Source: Carnobacterium_B sp045617425 (GTDB taxonomy: Bacteria; Bacillota; Bacilli; Lactobacillales; Carnobacteriaceae). From it: a stretch of DNA of 15,167 bases. Positions 8,647 to 14,172 of this stretch are shown here, piece after piece (positions within the stretch are counted from its first letter, which is position 1; every line of letters starts with the position of its first letter). The DNA is taken from positions 1 to 15,167 of the forward strand of contig NZ_JAZLIO010000012.1 in NCBI RefSeq assembly GCF_045617425.1, written 5' to 3'. The notes below the pieces were generated by a model, which searched no databases, was not told the origin of the DNA, and was given only the letters and a program-made list of their open reading frames with translations. The translations under genes were made by a program, and so were the position numbers.

Positions 8647-10402
8647 ACTTAATGAAAATTATTCGGATTACGTTGATAAGAGCGATTCTAATTATCCTGA
8701 AGGAAAGGCTATTAATACATCTACTTCAGAATCTTATGATGGAACACCATTACTTGCTGAATTTATGAATGATATTAATGCTGCTCATATTGCTATGTAT
8801 GAGAAAGCTTATGGTAATAGAACTGGTATTAGTGGCAATCCTGATACACAGAAAAATTCGCAGTTTGCTAATGCTATTGCTAAATATACTGATGATAAGG
8901 TTACTGATCATGTCAATAAGCGTGGATTAGCTGATGGTGTACATGGAGCTACAAGTAGTGCAACTGCTGGTCAGATTGCTTGTCGTGATGCTAATGGTAA
9001 TATTGCTGTTGCTGATGCAATCAATGATGGAGATGCGGTAAATCTTGGTAAATTAAATTCTGCAATTAAAGTTGTTACTGATGGACTTGGAACTGCAGCA
9101 GGAAAGACTGCAGGAAGTGCAGCAGGAAATGTACCATTAGTTGGAACAGCTCTTGGTACTACTAATAATAATATTGTTGTAACAGATACAGATGGAAAGC
9201 TTAAACCAAGTGGTACTGCTCTTGGAAGTGCAGCTGGCAAAACTGCAGGTAGTGCTGTTGGTAACGTACCACTTGTAGGCACTGCGCTTGGAACAACAAA
9301 TAATAACATTTTAGTAACCGACACAGCCGGAAAACTCAAGCCAAGTGGAACAACACTAGGCTCTGCTGCCGGAAAGACTGCAGGAAGTGCAGCTGGTAAC
9401 GTTCCTCTAGTTGGTACAGCCCTCGGAACTACAAATAACAACATCGTAGTTACAGACACAGATGGAAAACTTAAACCAAGTGGTACAGCACTAGGCTCTG
9501 CTGCCGGAAAGACAGCAGGAAGTGCAGCTGGTAACGTTCCTCTAGTTGGTACAGCACTTGGAACTACCGATAAGAATATTGTTGTAACCGACGCAAACGG
9601 AGCACTTAAACCTAGTGGAACAACTGTAGGAAGTGCTGCCAGCAAAACAGCAGGATCAGCAGCAGGAAACGTACCAACAGTAGGTACAGCTCTTGGAACC
9701 ACAGATAACAACATTGTCACAACAAACGCCAGCGGAGCTTTGAAGCCAGCAGGCATAACACCTACACAGGTAGCTTACTGGGGCAATGGCGGAGGCGTAT
9801 GTTCTACAGCTGTAGGAACACAGGCAAAGACAGTAGCAATTTCTGGCTTCACTTTGTATACAGGCGTAACCGTTAAGGTTTTATTTACAAACGGAAACTC
9901 TGCAGCTAACCCAACACTTAACGTAAACAGCACGGGAGCAAAAGCAATCAAGGTAGTCAAAGCCGGCAGTAAAATCGCACCACCAACACATAGCGGTTTC
10001 TGGCGTGGAGCTGCAACAACAGGAACAAGAACCACAGAAGCATGGCAGCCTCTAACAACTCTTGAATTATTGTATGACGGTACAGACTGGGTAATCATGG
10101 GAAACCCAGAGGTAGAGAACTGGAGCGACGCAAACGGCGGTTATTCAGTTAAAGCGAACGGTTATATTGAGCAATGGGGATACGATACAAATGTTGGAAC
10201 AAGTGCTAACTCATGGACACACAACTTCGCAGTTCAATATACACAAAAACCTTATTTAATACTTAATCGAACATGGGGTGATGTAAATACAGGAGTTGTT
10301 GCCGGAGATATAGGAATTACAACACAAAATACATTGAATACAACGCAATTTATTGCAAGAGGTCATAATTCGCCAGCTTATTATTATGCAAGGGGATATT
10401 AA
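8639..10402 (+). CDS. Tail fibre protein, currently expressed isoform
   Basis: The 587-residue receptor-binding fibre starts at ATG 8639 with AGAGG ten bases upstream. Residues 1-149 form the baseplate-attachment part. Residues 150-374 are five tandem 45-residue repeats rich in Gly, Ala and Thr, probably a trimeric shaft. Residues about 375-505 include a VTVKVLF/NPTLNVNSTGAKAI beta module common in phage fibres. From the NGYIEQWG motif (N codon at 10157) to the end are 81 residues of exchangeable tip. The motif resembles the Gp53-like fibre C-terminal domain, and the 20-bp crossover site lies inside it. Five alternative tips follow downstream. Codon use shifts from T-ending to C/A-ending codons around 9230-9300, so the distal half has a different history. 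No separate fibre chaperone is visible nearby. Confidence 0.92.
   Translation: MLKLNENYSDYVDKSDSNYPEGKAINTSTSESYDGTPLLAEFMNDINAAHIAMYEKAYGNRTGISGNPDTQKNSQFANAIAKYTDDKVTDHVNKRGLADGVHGATSSATAGQIACRDANGNIAVADAINDGDAVNLGKLNSAIKVVTDGLGTAAGKTAGSAAGNVPLVGTALGTTNNNIVVTDTDGKLKPSGTALGSAAGKTAGSAVGNVPLVGTALGTTNNNILVTDTAGKLKPSGTTLGSAAGKTAGSAAGNVPLVGTALGTTNNNIVVTDTDGKLKPSGTALGSAAGKTAGSAAGNVPLVGTALGTTDKNIVVTDANGALKPSGTTVGSAASKTAGSAAGNVPTVGTALGTTDNNIVTTNASGALKPAGITPTQVAYWGNGGGVCSTAVGTQAKTVAISGFTLYTGVTVKVLFTNGNSAANPTLNVNSTGAKAIKVVKAGSKIAPPTHSGFWRGAATTGTRTTEAWQPLTTLELLYDGTDWVIMGNPEVENWSDANGGYSVKANGYIEQWGYDTNVGTSANSWTHNFAVQYTQKPYLILNRTWGDVNTGVVAGDIGITTQNTLNTTQFIARGHNSPAYYYARGY
9086..9760 (+). repeat. Five in-frame 135-bp tandem repeats in the fibre shaft
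   Basis: Units start at 9086, 9221, 9356, 9491 and 9626, each exactly 135 bp (45 residues). The shared protein pattern begins LGSAAGKTAGSAAGNVPLVG and continues with TALGTT, NNNIVVTD and KLKPSGT. Units 1-4 differ at few residues, and the fifth is most diverged. At DNA level the first unit uses T-rich codons and later units increasingly C/A-rich codons, so protein similarity exceeds DNA similarity. Confidence 0.95.
10156..10175 (+). repeat. Crossover site S0 (in expressed fibre)
   Basis: GAACGGTTATATTGAGCAAT encodes the N-G-Y-I-E-Q junction. Identity with S5 (inverted) extends over 27 bp, 10152-10178. The six sites share GAACGGTT, two variable bases, ATTGA, A or G, then CAAT. Confidence 0.92.
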
Positions 10403-10635
10403 TAGCCCTTAGCAATCCACGATACTTCTTCGTTATTATAATTAGGAGAAATAGCATAAAAATGAGCGCCGTCATTTGCTTTATATATTTTTACAGAAAC
10501 GGCAGCATTACTATTCTTTGTATTTTGTGATGTACCTACCCAAGTATCAGCTGACGTAAAAGATACTAAGAAATTATAAAGCGTACTGGCAGTTGATGTT
10601 GATAAAGTTTTCCCATATTGTTCAATTAAACCGTT
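10399..10635 (-). CDS. Silent tail-fibre tip cassette A
   Basis: This 78-residue reading frame runs from the AAC codon of site S1 to the stop and reads NGLIEQYGKT to WIAKGY. It has no ribosome site or own start; the frame continues into the neighbouring head-to-head site only by chance, giving a spurious ATG at 10689. It becomes expressed if S0 and S1 recombine, which inverts 10.16-10.63 kb and puts X in the silent place. Its stop overlaps the X stop by four bases. Like the other tips it contains a (I/V)SF(T/S) strand near residue 24, probably part of a shared beta-sandwich receptor-binding fold. Confidence 0.88.
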   Translation of the reverse strand, partial: NGLIEQYGKTLSTSTASTLYNFLVSFTSADTWVGTSQNTKNSNAAVSVKIYKANDGAHFYAISPNYNNEEVSWIAKGY

Positions 10636-10636
10636 C
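10617..10636 (-). repeat. Crossover site S1 (cassette A)
   Basis: On the minus strand it reads GAACGGTTTAATTGAACAAT, identical to S2, which lies 9 bases away in inverted orientation. Confidence 0.9.
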
Positions 10637-10645
10637 CAAATAAAT

Positions 10646-10665
10646 GAACGGTTTAATTGAACAAT
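10646..10665 (+). repeat. Crossover site S2 (cassette B)
   Basis: GAACGGTTTAATTGAACAAT on the plus strand, a perfect inverted copy of S1 with a 9-base spacer at 10637-10645. Confidence 0.9.
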
Positions 10666-10907
10666 CAATTTTTTTAAACTATTCAACATCTAGCTGGACA
10701 GAAGATACTACATCTTTTAATTTTCCTATAAGTTTCGCAACGATCGAATATCACATTCTAGGAAGGCCATTAGTAGAAGCTCAAGTATCAGACAGAAATA
10801 CTGCATTCTATATAACTTCTAAAAATGTAAATAAAATAGATGTAAAATTATGGAACACTAAAATGTCCACAGCTAGAGGTTCATCGCTTACAATAAGAGG
10901 TTATTAA
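10647..10907 (+). CDS. Silent tail-fibre tip cassette B
   Basis: The 86-residue tip runs NGLIEQSIFL to SLTIRGY. An ATG happens to precede it at 10644, but there is no ribosome site, so it is not an independent gene. It is in the same orientation as the expressed fibre, so direct inversion with S0 cannot activate it; it must first be flipped with another segment. It contains an ISFATIEY strand comparable to ISFESISY of D. The residue after the EQ junction is Ser, where the others have Trp or Tyr. Confidence 0.87.
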   Translation, partial: NGLIEQSIFLNYSTSSWTEDTTSFNFPISFATIEYHILGRPLVEAQVSDRNTAFYITSKNVNKIDVKLWNTKMSTARGSSLTIRGY

Positions 10908-11131
10908 TAGCCCATGGCAATAATTCCAGAAACAATTACAATACGAGTATCCCAGGCGTAGCTTAAGCTATCCGCTGTTTTAGTTGCTTTCATGGAACCA
11001 ATGCCGCTAAGAAAAAATCTATCAACGTTTGTCACGTAGCTGTCTTTACTTGTGTACGAAATAGGAAGAATAATTGCTTTACCCGAGCCGCTGTCTGCTT
11101 CCGCTTTCAACCATTGTTCAATATAACCGTT
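10904..11131 (-). CDS. Silent tail-fibre tip cassette C
   Basis: The 75-residue tip runs NGYIEQWLKA to SGIIAMGY. Read back from the internal ATG at 11110 only 68 residues appear, but the frame is open through site S3, where it meets the fibre frame. S0 by S3 inversion would express it and turn the X/A and B/C block around. The stop overlaps the stop of B in TTAA. Codon use is more GC-rich (GGC, GCC, TCG) than in B or D, suggesting a different source. Confidence 0.87.
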   Translation of the reverse strand, partial: NGYIEQWLKAEADSGSGKAIILPISYTSKDSYVTNVDRFFLSGIGSMKATKTADSLSYAWDTRIVIVSGIIAMGY

Positions 11132-11132
11132 C
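11113..11132 (-). repeat. Crossover site S3 (cassette C)
   Basis: On the minus strand it reads GAACGGTTATATTGAACAAT. The 9-base spacer 11133-11141 separates it from S4, exactly as at S1/S2. Confidence 0.9.
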
Positions 11133-11141
11133 CAATAAACC

Positions 11142-11161
11142 GAACGGTTTGATTGAACAAT
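11142..11161 (+). repeat. Crossover site S4 (cassette D)
   Basis: GAACGGTTTGATTGAACAAT on the plus strand; it differs from S3 only at positions 9 and 10. Confidence 0.9.
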
Positions 11162-11358
11162 ATTTTTTAAATAGAACTAAAAATACATCGACTACTCAAT
11201 TTTGGATTACACTATCTGATAAAAATTATTTTGCAAGTTTAATTTCTTTTGAGTCAATATCCTATACATTATATATTGCAAAAAAAGAAACTACGTATAT
11301 TGATATTGGCTCACAATCTTCTTCGTCACATATTGATTTCTCAATTATCGGTTATTAA
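11143..11358 (+). CDS. Silent tail-fibre tip cassette D
   Basis: The 71-residue tip, the shortest of the six, runs NGLIEQYFLN to DFSIIGY. The frame stays open upstream into cassette C sequence on the other strand, which is a chance extension and not a gene start. It is strongly AT-rich, like the recombinase gene and unlike cassette C. It would need at least two inversions to reach the expressed position. Confidence 0.87.
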   Translation, partial: NGLIEQYFLNRTKNTSTTQFWITLSDKNYFASLISFESISYTLYIAKKETTYIDIGSQSSSSHIDFSIIGY

Positions 11359-11618
11359 TAGCCTATAGCTTGATATAAAAATGGGGAATCATCAGCAGCT
11401 ACTGAACTATTAGCCTGTCGCAAAGATTGAGATTTAAAATATGTATTTGTAACAATATGTATTCTTACAAAGAAATTTAAATTCCAGCCTGTATCTGCAT
11501 CGTTGTTTTGAACTTTAGTAAAAACACCGTGTACTGTTGAAAAAGAAATTCTAAAGTTATTTTGTCTTTCGGTAGTAGCGGATAGCGTTACCTTTTCCCA
11601 TTGCTCAATATAACCGTT
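11355..11618 (-). CDS. Silent tail-fibre tip cassette E (no start codon)
   Basis: The 87-residue tip runs NGYIEQWEKV to LYQAIGY. It has no upstream ATG, so ATG-based gene finders will miss it and leave an apparent gap of about 300 bases before the recombinase. It opens through site S5, which is identical to S0 across 27 bp. An S0 by S5 inversion would turn the whole cluster over and express E. It contains the shared ISFSTV strand near residue 24 and shares the TTAA stop overlap with D. Confidence 0.87.
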   Translation of the reverse strand, partial: NGYIEQWEKVTLSATTERQNNFRISFSTVHGVFTKVQNNDADTGWNLNFFVRIHIVTNTYFKSQSLRQANSSVAADDSPFLYQAIGY

Positions 11619-11619
11619 C
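11600..11619 (-). repeat. Crossover site S5 (cassette E, next to recombinase)
   Basis: On the minus strand it reads GAACGGTTATATTGAGCAAT, identical to S0; the identity extends over 11597-11623. It ends about 40 bases before the recombinase start, in its promoter region (a TATGAT hexamer is at 11631-11636), so bound recombinase could repress its own gene. Confidence 0.92.
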
Positions 11620-11659
11620 GCTTAAAACGATATGATAAAATATATAAAGGAGATTAATT

Positions 11660-12253
11660 ATGATATATGGATATGTACGAGTAAGTACAGATAAACAAAC
11701 AGTAGAAAATCAGAAAATGGTGATTAAAAATTATATGAAGCATAAAAGGATAAAATTTATTGCTGAAACTATTAGTGGAACGAAAAATCCATCAAAACGA
11801 AAGTTAGGAATTTTAATATCTCAATTAAATAAAGATGATGTTTTAATTGTAACTGAATTGTCAAGACTTGGGAGAAGTTTAATGATGATTATGGATGTTC
11901 TTCAGGTTTTGTTGGATAAAGGAGTAAAAGTCGTTGCAATAAAAGAAGGTTATGAACTTGGGGATAATATTCAATCTAAAGTTTTAGCGTTTGCTTTTGG
12001 TTTATCTGCAGAAATAGAAAGACAATTAATTTCAGATAGAACTAAAGCTGGCCTTGAACGAGCTCGCAATGAAGGCAAGCAAATTGGACGTAAAAAGAAT
12101 CAAAAGCCAAGGAAATATAAGTTATCTGGTAAAGCTGCTTATATTAAGCGAAGTTTAAAAGCTGGAAGATCTAAATTGTCATTAGCTAAAGAATTAGGTG
12201 TATCTTGGAATACTCTTAACTATTTTATTTTTTTAAAGCATTTGTATGTTTGA
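11660..12253 (+). CDS. Serine recombinase / DNA invertase (Mpi/Pin-like)
   Basis: The 197-residue protein starts at ATG 11660 behind AAAGGAG (11646-11652). It is a complete small serine recombinase: catalytic S9 in YVRVST, with R7; the LSRLGRS active-site motif at 67-73; the long dimer helix from about 111 (GLSAEIERQLISDRTKAGLERAR); and a C-terminal helix-turn-helix at about 159-180 (GRSKLSLAKELGVSWNTL) that binds the site. Length and order match DNA invertases rather than large integrases. Overall it looks closest to the Mpi-type invertases of Bacteroides and relatives rather than Gin/Hin. It sits directly after crossover site S5, so shuffling the tail-fibre tips is its likely role. A Tn3-type resolvase role is possible but has no support here. 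Confidence 0.93.
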   Translation: MIYGYVRVSTDKQTVENQKMVIKNYMKHKRIKFIAETISGTKNPSKRKLGILISQLNKDDVLIVTELSRLGRSLMMIMDVLQVLLDKGVKVVAIKEGYELGDNIQSKVLAFAFGLSAEIERQLISDRTKAGLERARNEGKQIGRKKNQKPRKYKLSGKAAYIKRSLKAGRSKLSLAKELGVSWNTLNYFIFLKHLYV

Positions 12254-12280
12254 TTGTTTTTTGACTGGAAATGAATATAT

Positions 12281-12309
12281 TTGAAGTATTAAAAAATGCG
12301 TATTATTAT
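12281..12309 (+). promoter_or_regulatory. Candidate promoter of the membrane LuxR-type gene
   Basis: TTGAAG (12281-12286), a 17-base spacer, then TATTAT (12304-12309). The predicted start near 12316 would leave a leader of about 13 bases with the CGGAG ribosome site. The region is AT-rich, so chance matches are likely; no terminator separates it from the recombinase gene. Confidence 0.4.
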
Positions 12310-12328
12310 ATATTTATCGGAGAAAATT

Positions 12329-13105
12329 ATGTTTAATTATTTTAAATTACGATTAAAAAATTTTAGTTCAGATTCTCTTCAGTGGGGAAGTTGTCTTTTG
12401 AATATTATCCTGTGCTTATGCATGGGGTATTTTTATTTTGATTCTGATCTTATTGTTCCGCTTTTTTATTCTGTTTTTTTTCTGTTTTATATTATTGTTG
12501 TTTTCTTTTCTGGGCGGCGTTGTATTCCTGTTTTGTATATGCTTTATTGTTTTGGTGGAGTCCAGGATATTACTTTTATTAATTTAACGGGCTGGTTTAT
12601 TATTGTTGGTCTTTATTGGTGGTTTCCAAAATGGAAATATCCATTGATTATTGTGTATGCGTTAGAAATATTTTTTGTTTGCTTCCGGCATTCAAAATCT
12701 GTTTGGCATCTGTTGGCGCATTTTGCTTTTTGTGTTGTTTTTTATGTTTCTACTGAGCATGTGAAAAATAAGATTCAAAAAGAGGCCGTAGAACGTGCTG
12801 GAGAGGCTTTGAGAGGTTTGGTTGAGAAAACTATCGAAAACGATATAAAAGCCTCTCTACGTGAAGATTTAAGGGTAAATATGAAGCGTTTGGAGCTTAC
12901 TGAAGGCGAAAGGGCTGTTGTTTCTCAGCTTGCTGAAGGTAAGATGATCAAGGAAGTTGAAGGTGTTTCTAAGAATACTAAAACTGATTATATTGAAGCT
13001 GCAATGCTCAGGAACGGATGCAGGACTAAAGCGGAGCTTATTTCTTTGTATTCCCTGGAGGAAAGGCTTCCTGAATTATTCCCATCACTGTTCCCAGAAA
13101 ATTAA
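12329..13105 (+). CDS. Membrane protein with C-terminal LuxR-type HTH
   Basis: ATG 12329 is preferred over the in-frame upstream ATG 12296 because CGGAG (12318-12322) lies just before it; this gives 258 residues. About residues 20-145 hold several hydrophobic segments (probably four to five helices, rich in Phe, Tyr, Ile, Val). A charged helical linker follows (about 150-190, EHVKNKIQKEAVERAGEAL). The C-terminal part (LTEGERAVVSQLAEGKMIKEVEG, KNTKTDYIEAAMLRNGCRTKAELI) follows the LuxR/GerE DNA-binding pattern. A membrane-tethered regulator sensing the envelope is the likely role, perhaps controlling the neighbouring recombinase or late genes. The HTH is degenerate (KEVEGVSKNTKTDYIE), so DNA binding is not certain. 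A terminator follows. Confidence 0.72.
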   Translation: MFNYFKLRLKNFSSDSLQWGSCLLNIILCLCMGYFYFDSDLIVPLFYSVFFLFYIIVVFFSGRRCIPVLYMLYCFGGVQDITFINLTGWFIIVGLYWWFPKWKYPLIIVYALEIFFVCFRHSKSVWHLLAHFAFCVVFYVSTEHVKNKIQKEAVERAGEALRGLVEKTIENDIKASLREDLRVNMKRLELTEGERAVVSQLAEGKMIKEVEGVSKNTKTDYIEAAMLRNGCRTKAELISLYSLEERLPELFPSLFPEN

Positions 13106-13110
13106 GATGT

Positions 13111-13138
13111 AATCCCGCGGTTTTGCGGGATTTTTTTT
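13111..13138 (+). terminator. Rho-independent terminator after the LuxR-type gene
   Basis: AATCCCGC (13111-13118), loop GGTTTT, GCGGGATT (13125-13132), then T to 13138. The stem is 8 bp and GC-rich with an eight-T run, starting 5 bases after the stop of the membrane regulator. Confidence 0.9.
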
Positions 13139-13139
13139 A

Positions 13140-13145
13140 TATAAT
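13140..13145 (+). promoter_or_regulatory. Perfect -10 hexamer next to a GTG start
   Basis: TATAAT ends six bases before the GTG at 13152. No Shine-Dalgarno sequence or good -35 is visible, so a leaderless transcript starting at or next to the GTG is possible. The hexamer overlaps the end of the terminator T tract. Confidence 0.4.
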
Positions 13146-13151
13146 TAAAGC

Positions 13152-13385
13152 GTGAAATTCGATAAGGTAAAATTAATTAATTCTTATTTTAAGTTTGCTG
13201 ATAAAAGTAAAATTGAAGAGCTTAAAAGTAAAGTCCTTTTTTCTGATCGCCAGCTGCAGATTTTTGATTTGTATTATGTTCAGGGGAAAGACTGCGGTTT
13301 TATTGCGGATTCCCTCTGCGTGTGTCCTGGTGTGATTACCAAGGAACTGCACGCAATGAGGGAGAAGATGGTTAGGGTGATTTAA
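13152..13385 (+). CDS. Small HTH protein, sigma-region-4-like
   Basis: The 77-residue protein starts at GTG 13152. Residues about 28-77 follow the sigma-70 region 4 pattern: FSDRQLQIFDLYYVQGKDCGFI, then ADSLCVCPGVITKELHAMREKM, that is helix, turn and recognition helix. It lacks sigma region 2, so it is more likely a phage regulator or a modified sigma-4 protein than a full sigma factor. It lies between the terminator and the convergent minus-strand operon; its stop overlaps the facing stop in TTAA 13382-13385, with no terminator between. Confidence 0.65.
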   Translation: MKFDKVKLINSYFKFADKSKIEELKSKVLFSDRQLQIFDLYYVQGKDCGFIADSLCVCPGVITKELHAMREKMVRVI

Positions 13386-13939
13386 GATTCAAACCATAAA
13401 TAATTATCTTTTATTTTATAGTTATTAAAATGTTCGTCATAGGACCTTTCGAGAGGAAATGATAGTATTTTAAATTTATTTTTTGATTCTCTAACAATGA
13501 TTCCAACATCCTTATATTTATCTGTTGTTAATAATTGATTAACATAATAATAAATATCTGGTGTACAAATTATGAAATTAAATTGATTATTTAAATTTTT
13601 ACCATATTTAGAGTTTATTAAGTCTGATTTAGTAATTTTTATTTCAAAGTTGCATTTGCAAAAATTTGGAATTTCTAGAAATATATCTGTTCTTCTTTTT
13701 TTTTGATTTTTGTTCCAAATATTTTGACTGTTATGTATATAAATATTATAAGATTCTTTTTCTATGTTTTTACATATTTTTGGAGCAGGTTCTTTTTCTC
13801 TTGTAAAATTATATAGTGTGTATTCACAATCTTTATTTATATATTTTTCTATTTCTTTATATGTTCCTATGTAAACTTTACTATTTTTTAAATAATTACA
13901 GAATTCTAAAGTTATTTCTTGTGTTAGTTCAGTTTTCAT
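13382..13939 (-). CDS. MmcB-like PD-(D/E)XK fold protein (putative)
   Basis: The 185-residue product starts with AAGGAG (13949-13954 on the minus strand) nine bases upstream of its ATG. I do not recognise it with certainty, but residues 82-128 (RRTDIFLEI, then FEIKITKSDLINSKYG, then FNFIICTPD) follow the order seen in MmcB-type nuclease-fold proteins: D85, E99 and K101 match the PD-(D/E)XK triad, followed by a Ser-Asp and a strand ending TPD. Catalysis is unproven. The gene is far more AT-rich than its neighbours (many Lys, Asn, Ile, Tyr), a sign of transfer. It is the last gene of the three-gene minus operon and could be an accessory or defence cargo gene. Confidence 0.6.
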   Translation of the reverse strand: MKTELTQEITLEFCNYLKNSKVYIGTYKEIEKYINKDCEYTLYNFTREKEPAPKICKNIEKESYNIYIHNSQNIWNKNQKKRRTDIFLEIPNFCKCNFEIKITKSDLINSKYGKNLNNQFNFIICTPDIYYYVNQLLTTDKYKDVGIIVRESKNKFKILSFPLERSYDEHFNNYKIKDNYLWFES

Positions 13940-13954
13940 ATTGTTTTTCTCCTT

Positions 13955-13970
13955 AAGGCCCGAAGGCCTT
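13955..13970 (-). promoter_or_regulatory. UUCG hairpin touching the AAGGAG of the MmcB-like gene
   Basis: On the minus strand the RNA would read AAGGCC-UUCG-GGCCUU, a 6-bp stem with a stable tetraloop. The stem's last base is directly followed by AAGGAG. There is no U tract on that strand, so it is not a terminator for the operon; on the plus strand a weak terminator is possible (T run after 13970). Confidence 0.65.
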
Positions 13971-13975
13971 TTTAT

Positions 13976-14137
13976 TTATTGAAGGTTTGCATTCATAGCT
14001 TCATCGAAGCTGTCGAAAGCACCAATTAATTCATCAGAAAATGAATTAAAAACAAACCACTTTTTATTAAGCAGGTTAAGTTTTTTAGCCTGTTCAAAAA
14101 CGGCTGGATTATTTTTAATTTCAGAAATGTGTAACAT
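13976..14137 (-). CDS. Small unknown protein (53 aa)
   Basis: The protein reads MLHISEIKNNPAVFEQ onwards and ends EAMNANLQ. It starts at 14137 with AAGGAG (14144-14149) six bases upstream and ends at TAA 13976-13978. It is soluble and acidic to neutral with two short amphipathic helices and no recognised domain. It is too short for most ORF filters, but the ribosome site, clean ends and hairpin-to-gene architecture shared with both neighbours support a real gene. Confidence 0.7.
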   Translation of the reverse strand: MLHISEIKNNPAVFEQAKKLNLLNKKWFVFNSFSDELIGAFDSFDEAMNANLQ

Positions 14138-14149
14138 AATTTGCTCCTT

Positions 14150-14165
14150 GAGGCCCGTAGGCCTC
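14150..14165 (-). promoter_or_regulatory. UACG hairpin touching the AAGGAG of the 53-aa gene
   Basis: GAGGCC-UACG-GGCCUC on the minus strand, directly followed by AAGGAG at 14149-14144. UACG belongs to the stable UNCG loop class, as does the neighbouring UUCG hairpin. Confidence 0.65.
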
Positions 14166-14172
14166 GGATTTA

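Larger units (their letters stand above)
10152..11623. mobile_element. Invertible tail-fibre tip cluster (three double-sided segments, six sites)
   Basis: The cluster runs from the crossover site inside the expressed fibre to the site before the recombinase gene. It holds six tips: X (expressed, plus), A (minus), B (plus), C (minus), D (plus) and E (minus). X/A, B/C and D/E are tail to tail, sharing a TTAA double stop. A/B and C/D are head to head, with two inverted 20-bp sites separated by 9 bases in both cases. Segments are about 460-490 bp. Every tip joins the same reading frame through N-G-(Y/L)-I-E-Q and ends in Gly-Tyr-stop. The layout is that of multi-inversion systems (p15B Min, R64 shufflon). 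Activity is inferred from architecture plus the adjacent serine recombinase. Confidence 0.93.

Noticed and set aside
8971..9756. Long minus-strand frame (261 codons) across the fibre repeats
   Set aside because: It mirrors the plus-strand repeats, is made of low-complexity Ala/Pro/Val, has no ribosome site, and the plus frame is a clear fibre.
9086..9760. CRISPR array or non-coding satellite
   Set aside because: The 135-bp units are in frame, abut without spacers, and differ mainly at synonymous positions.
10644..10907. Cassette B as an independent gene from ATG 10644
   Set aside because: No ribosome site or promoter; the ATG falls in the spacer before the crossover site by chance.
10152..11623. 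Diversity-generating retroelement
   Set aside because: No reverse transcriptase, no template/variable repeat pair, and whole domains rather than adenine positions differ.
11660..12253. Rci-type (tyrosine) shufflon recombinase
   Set aside because: The catalytic Ser9 and the LSRLGRS motif mark a serine recombinase; no R-H-R-Y motif is present.
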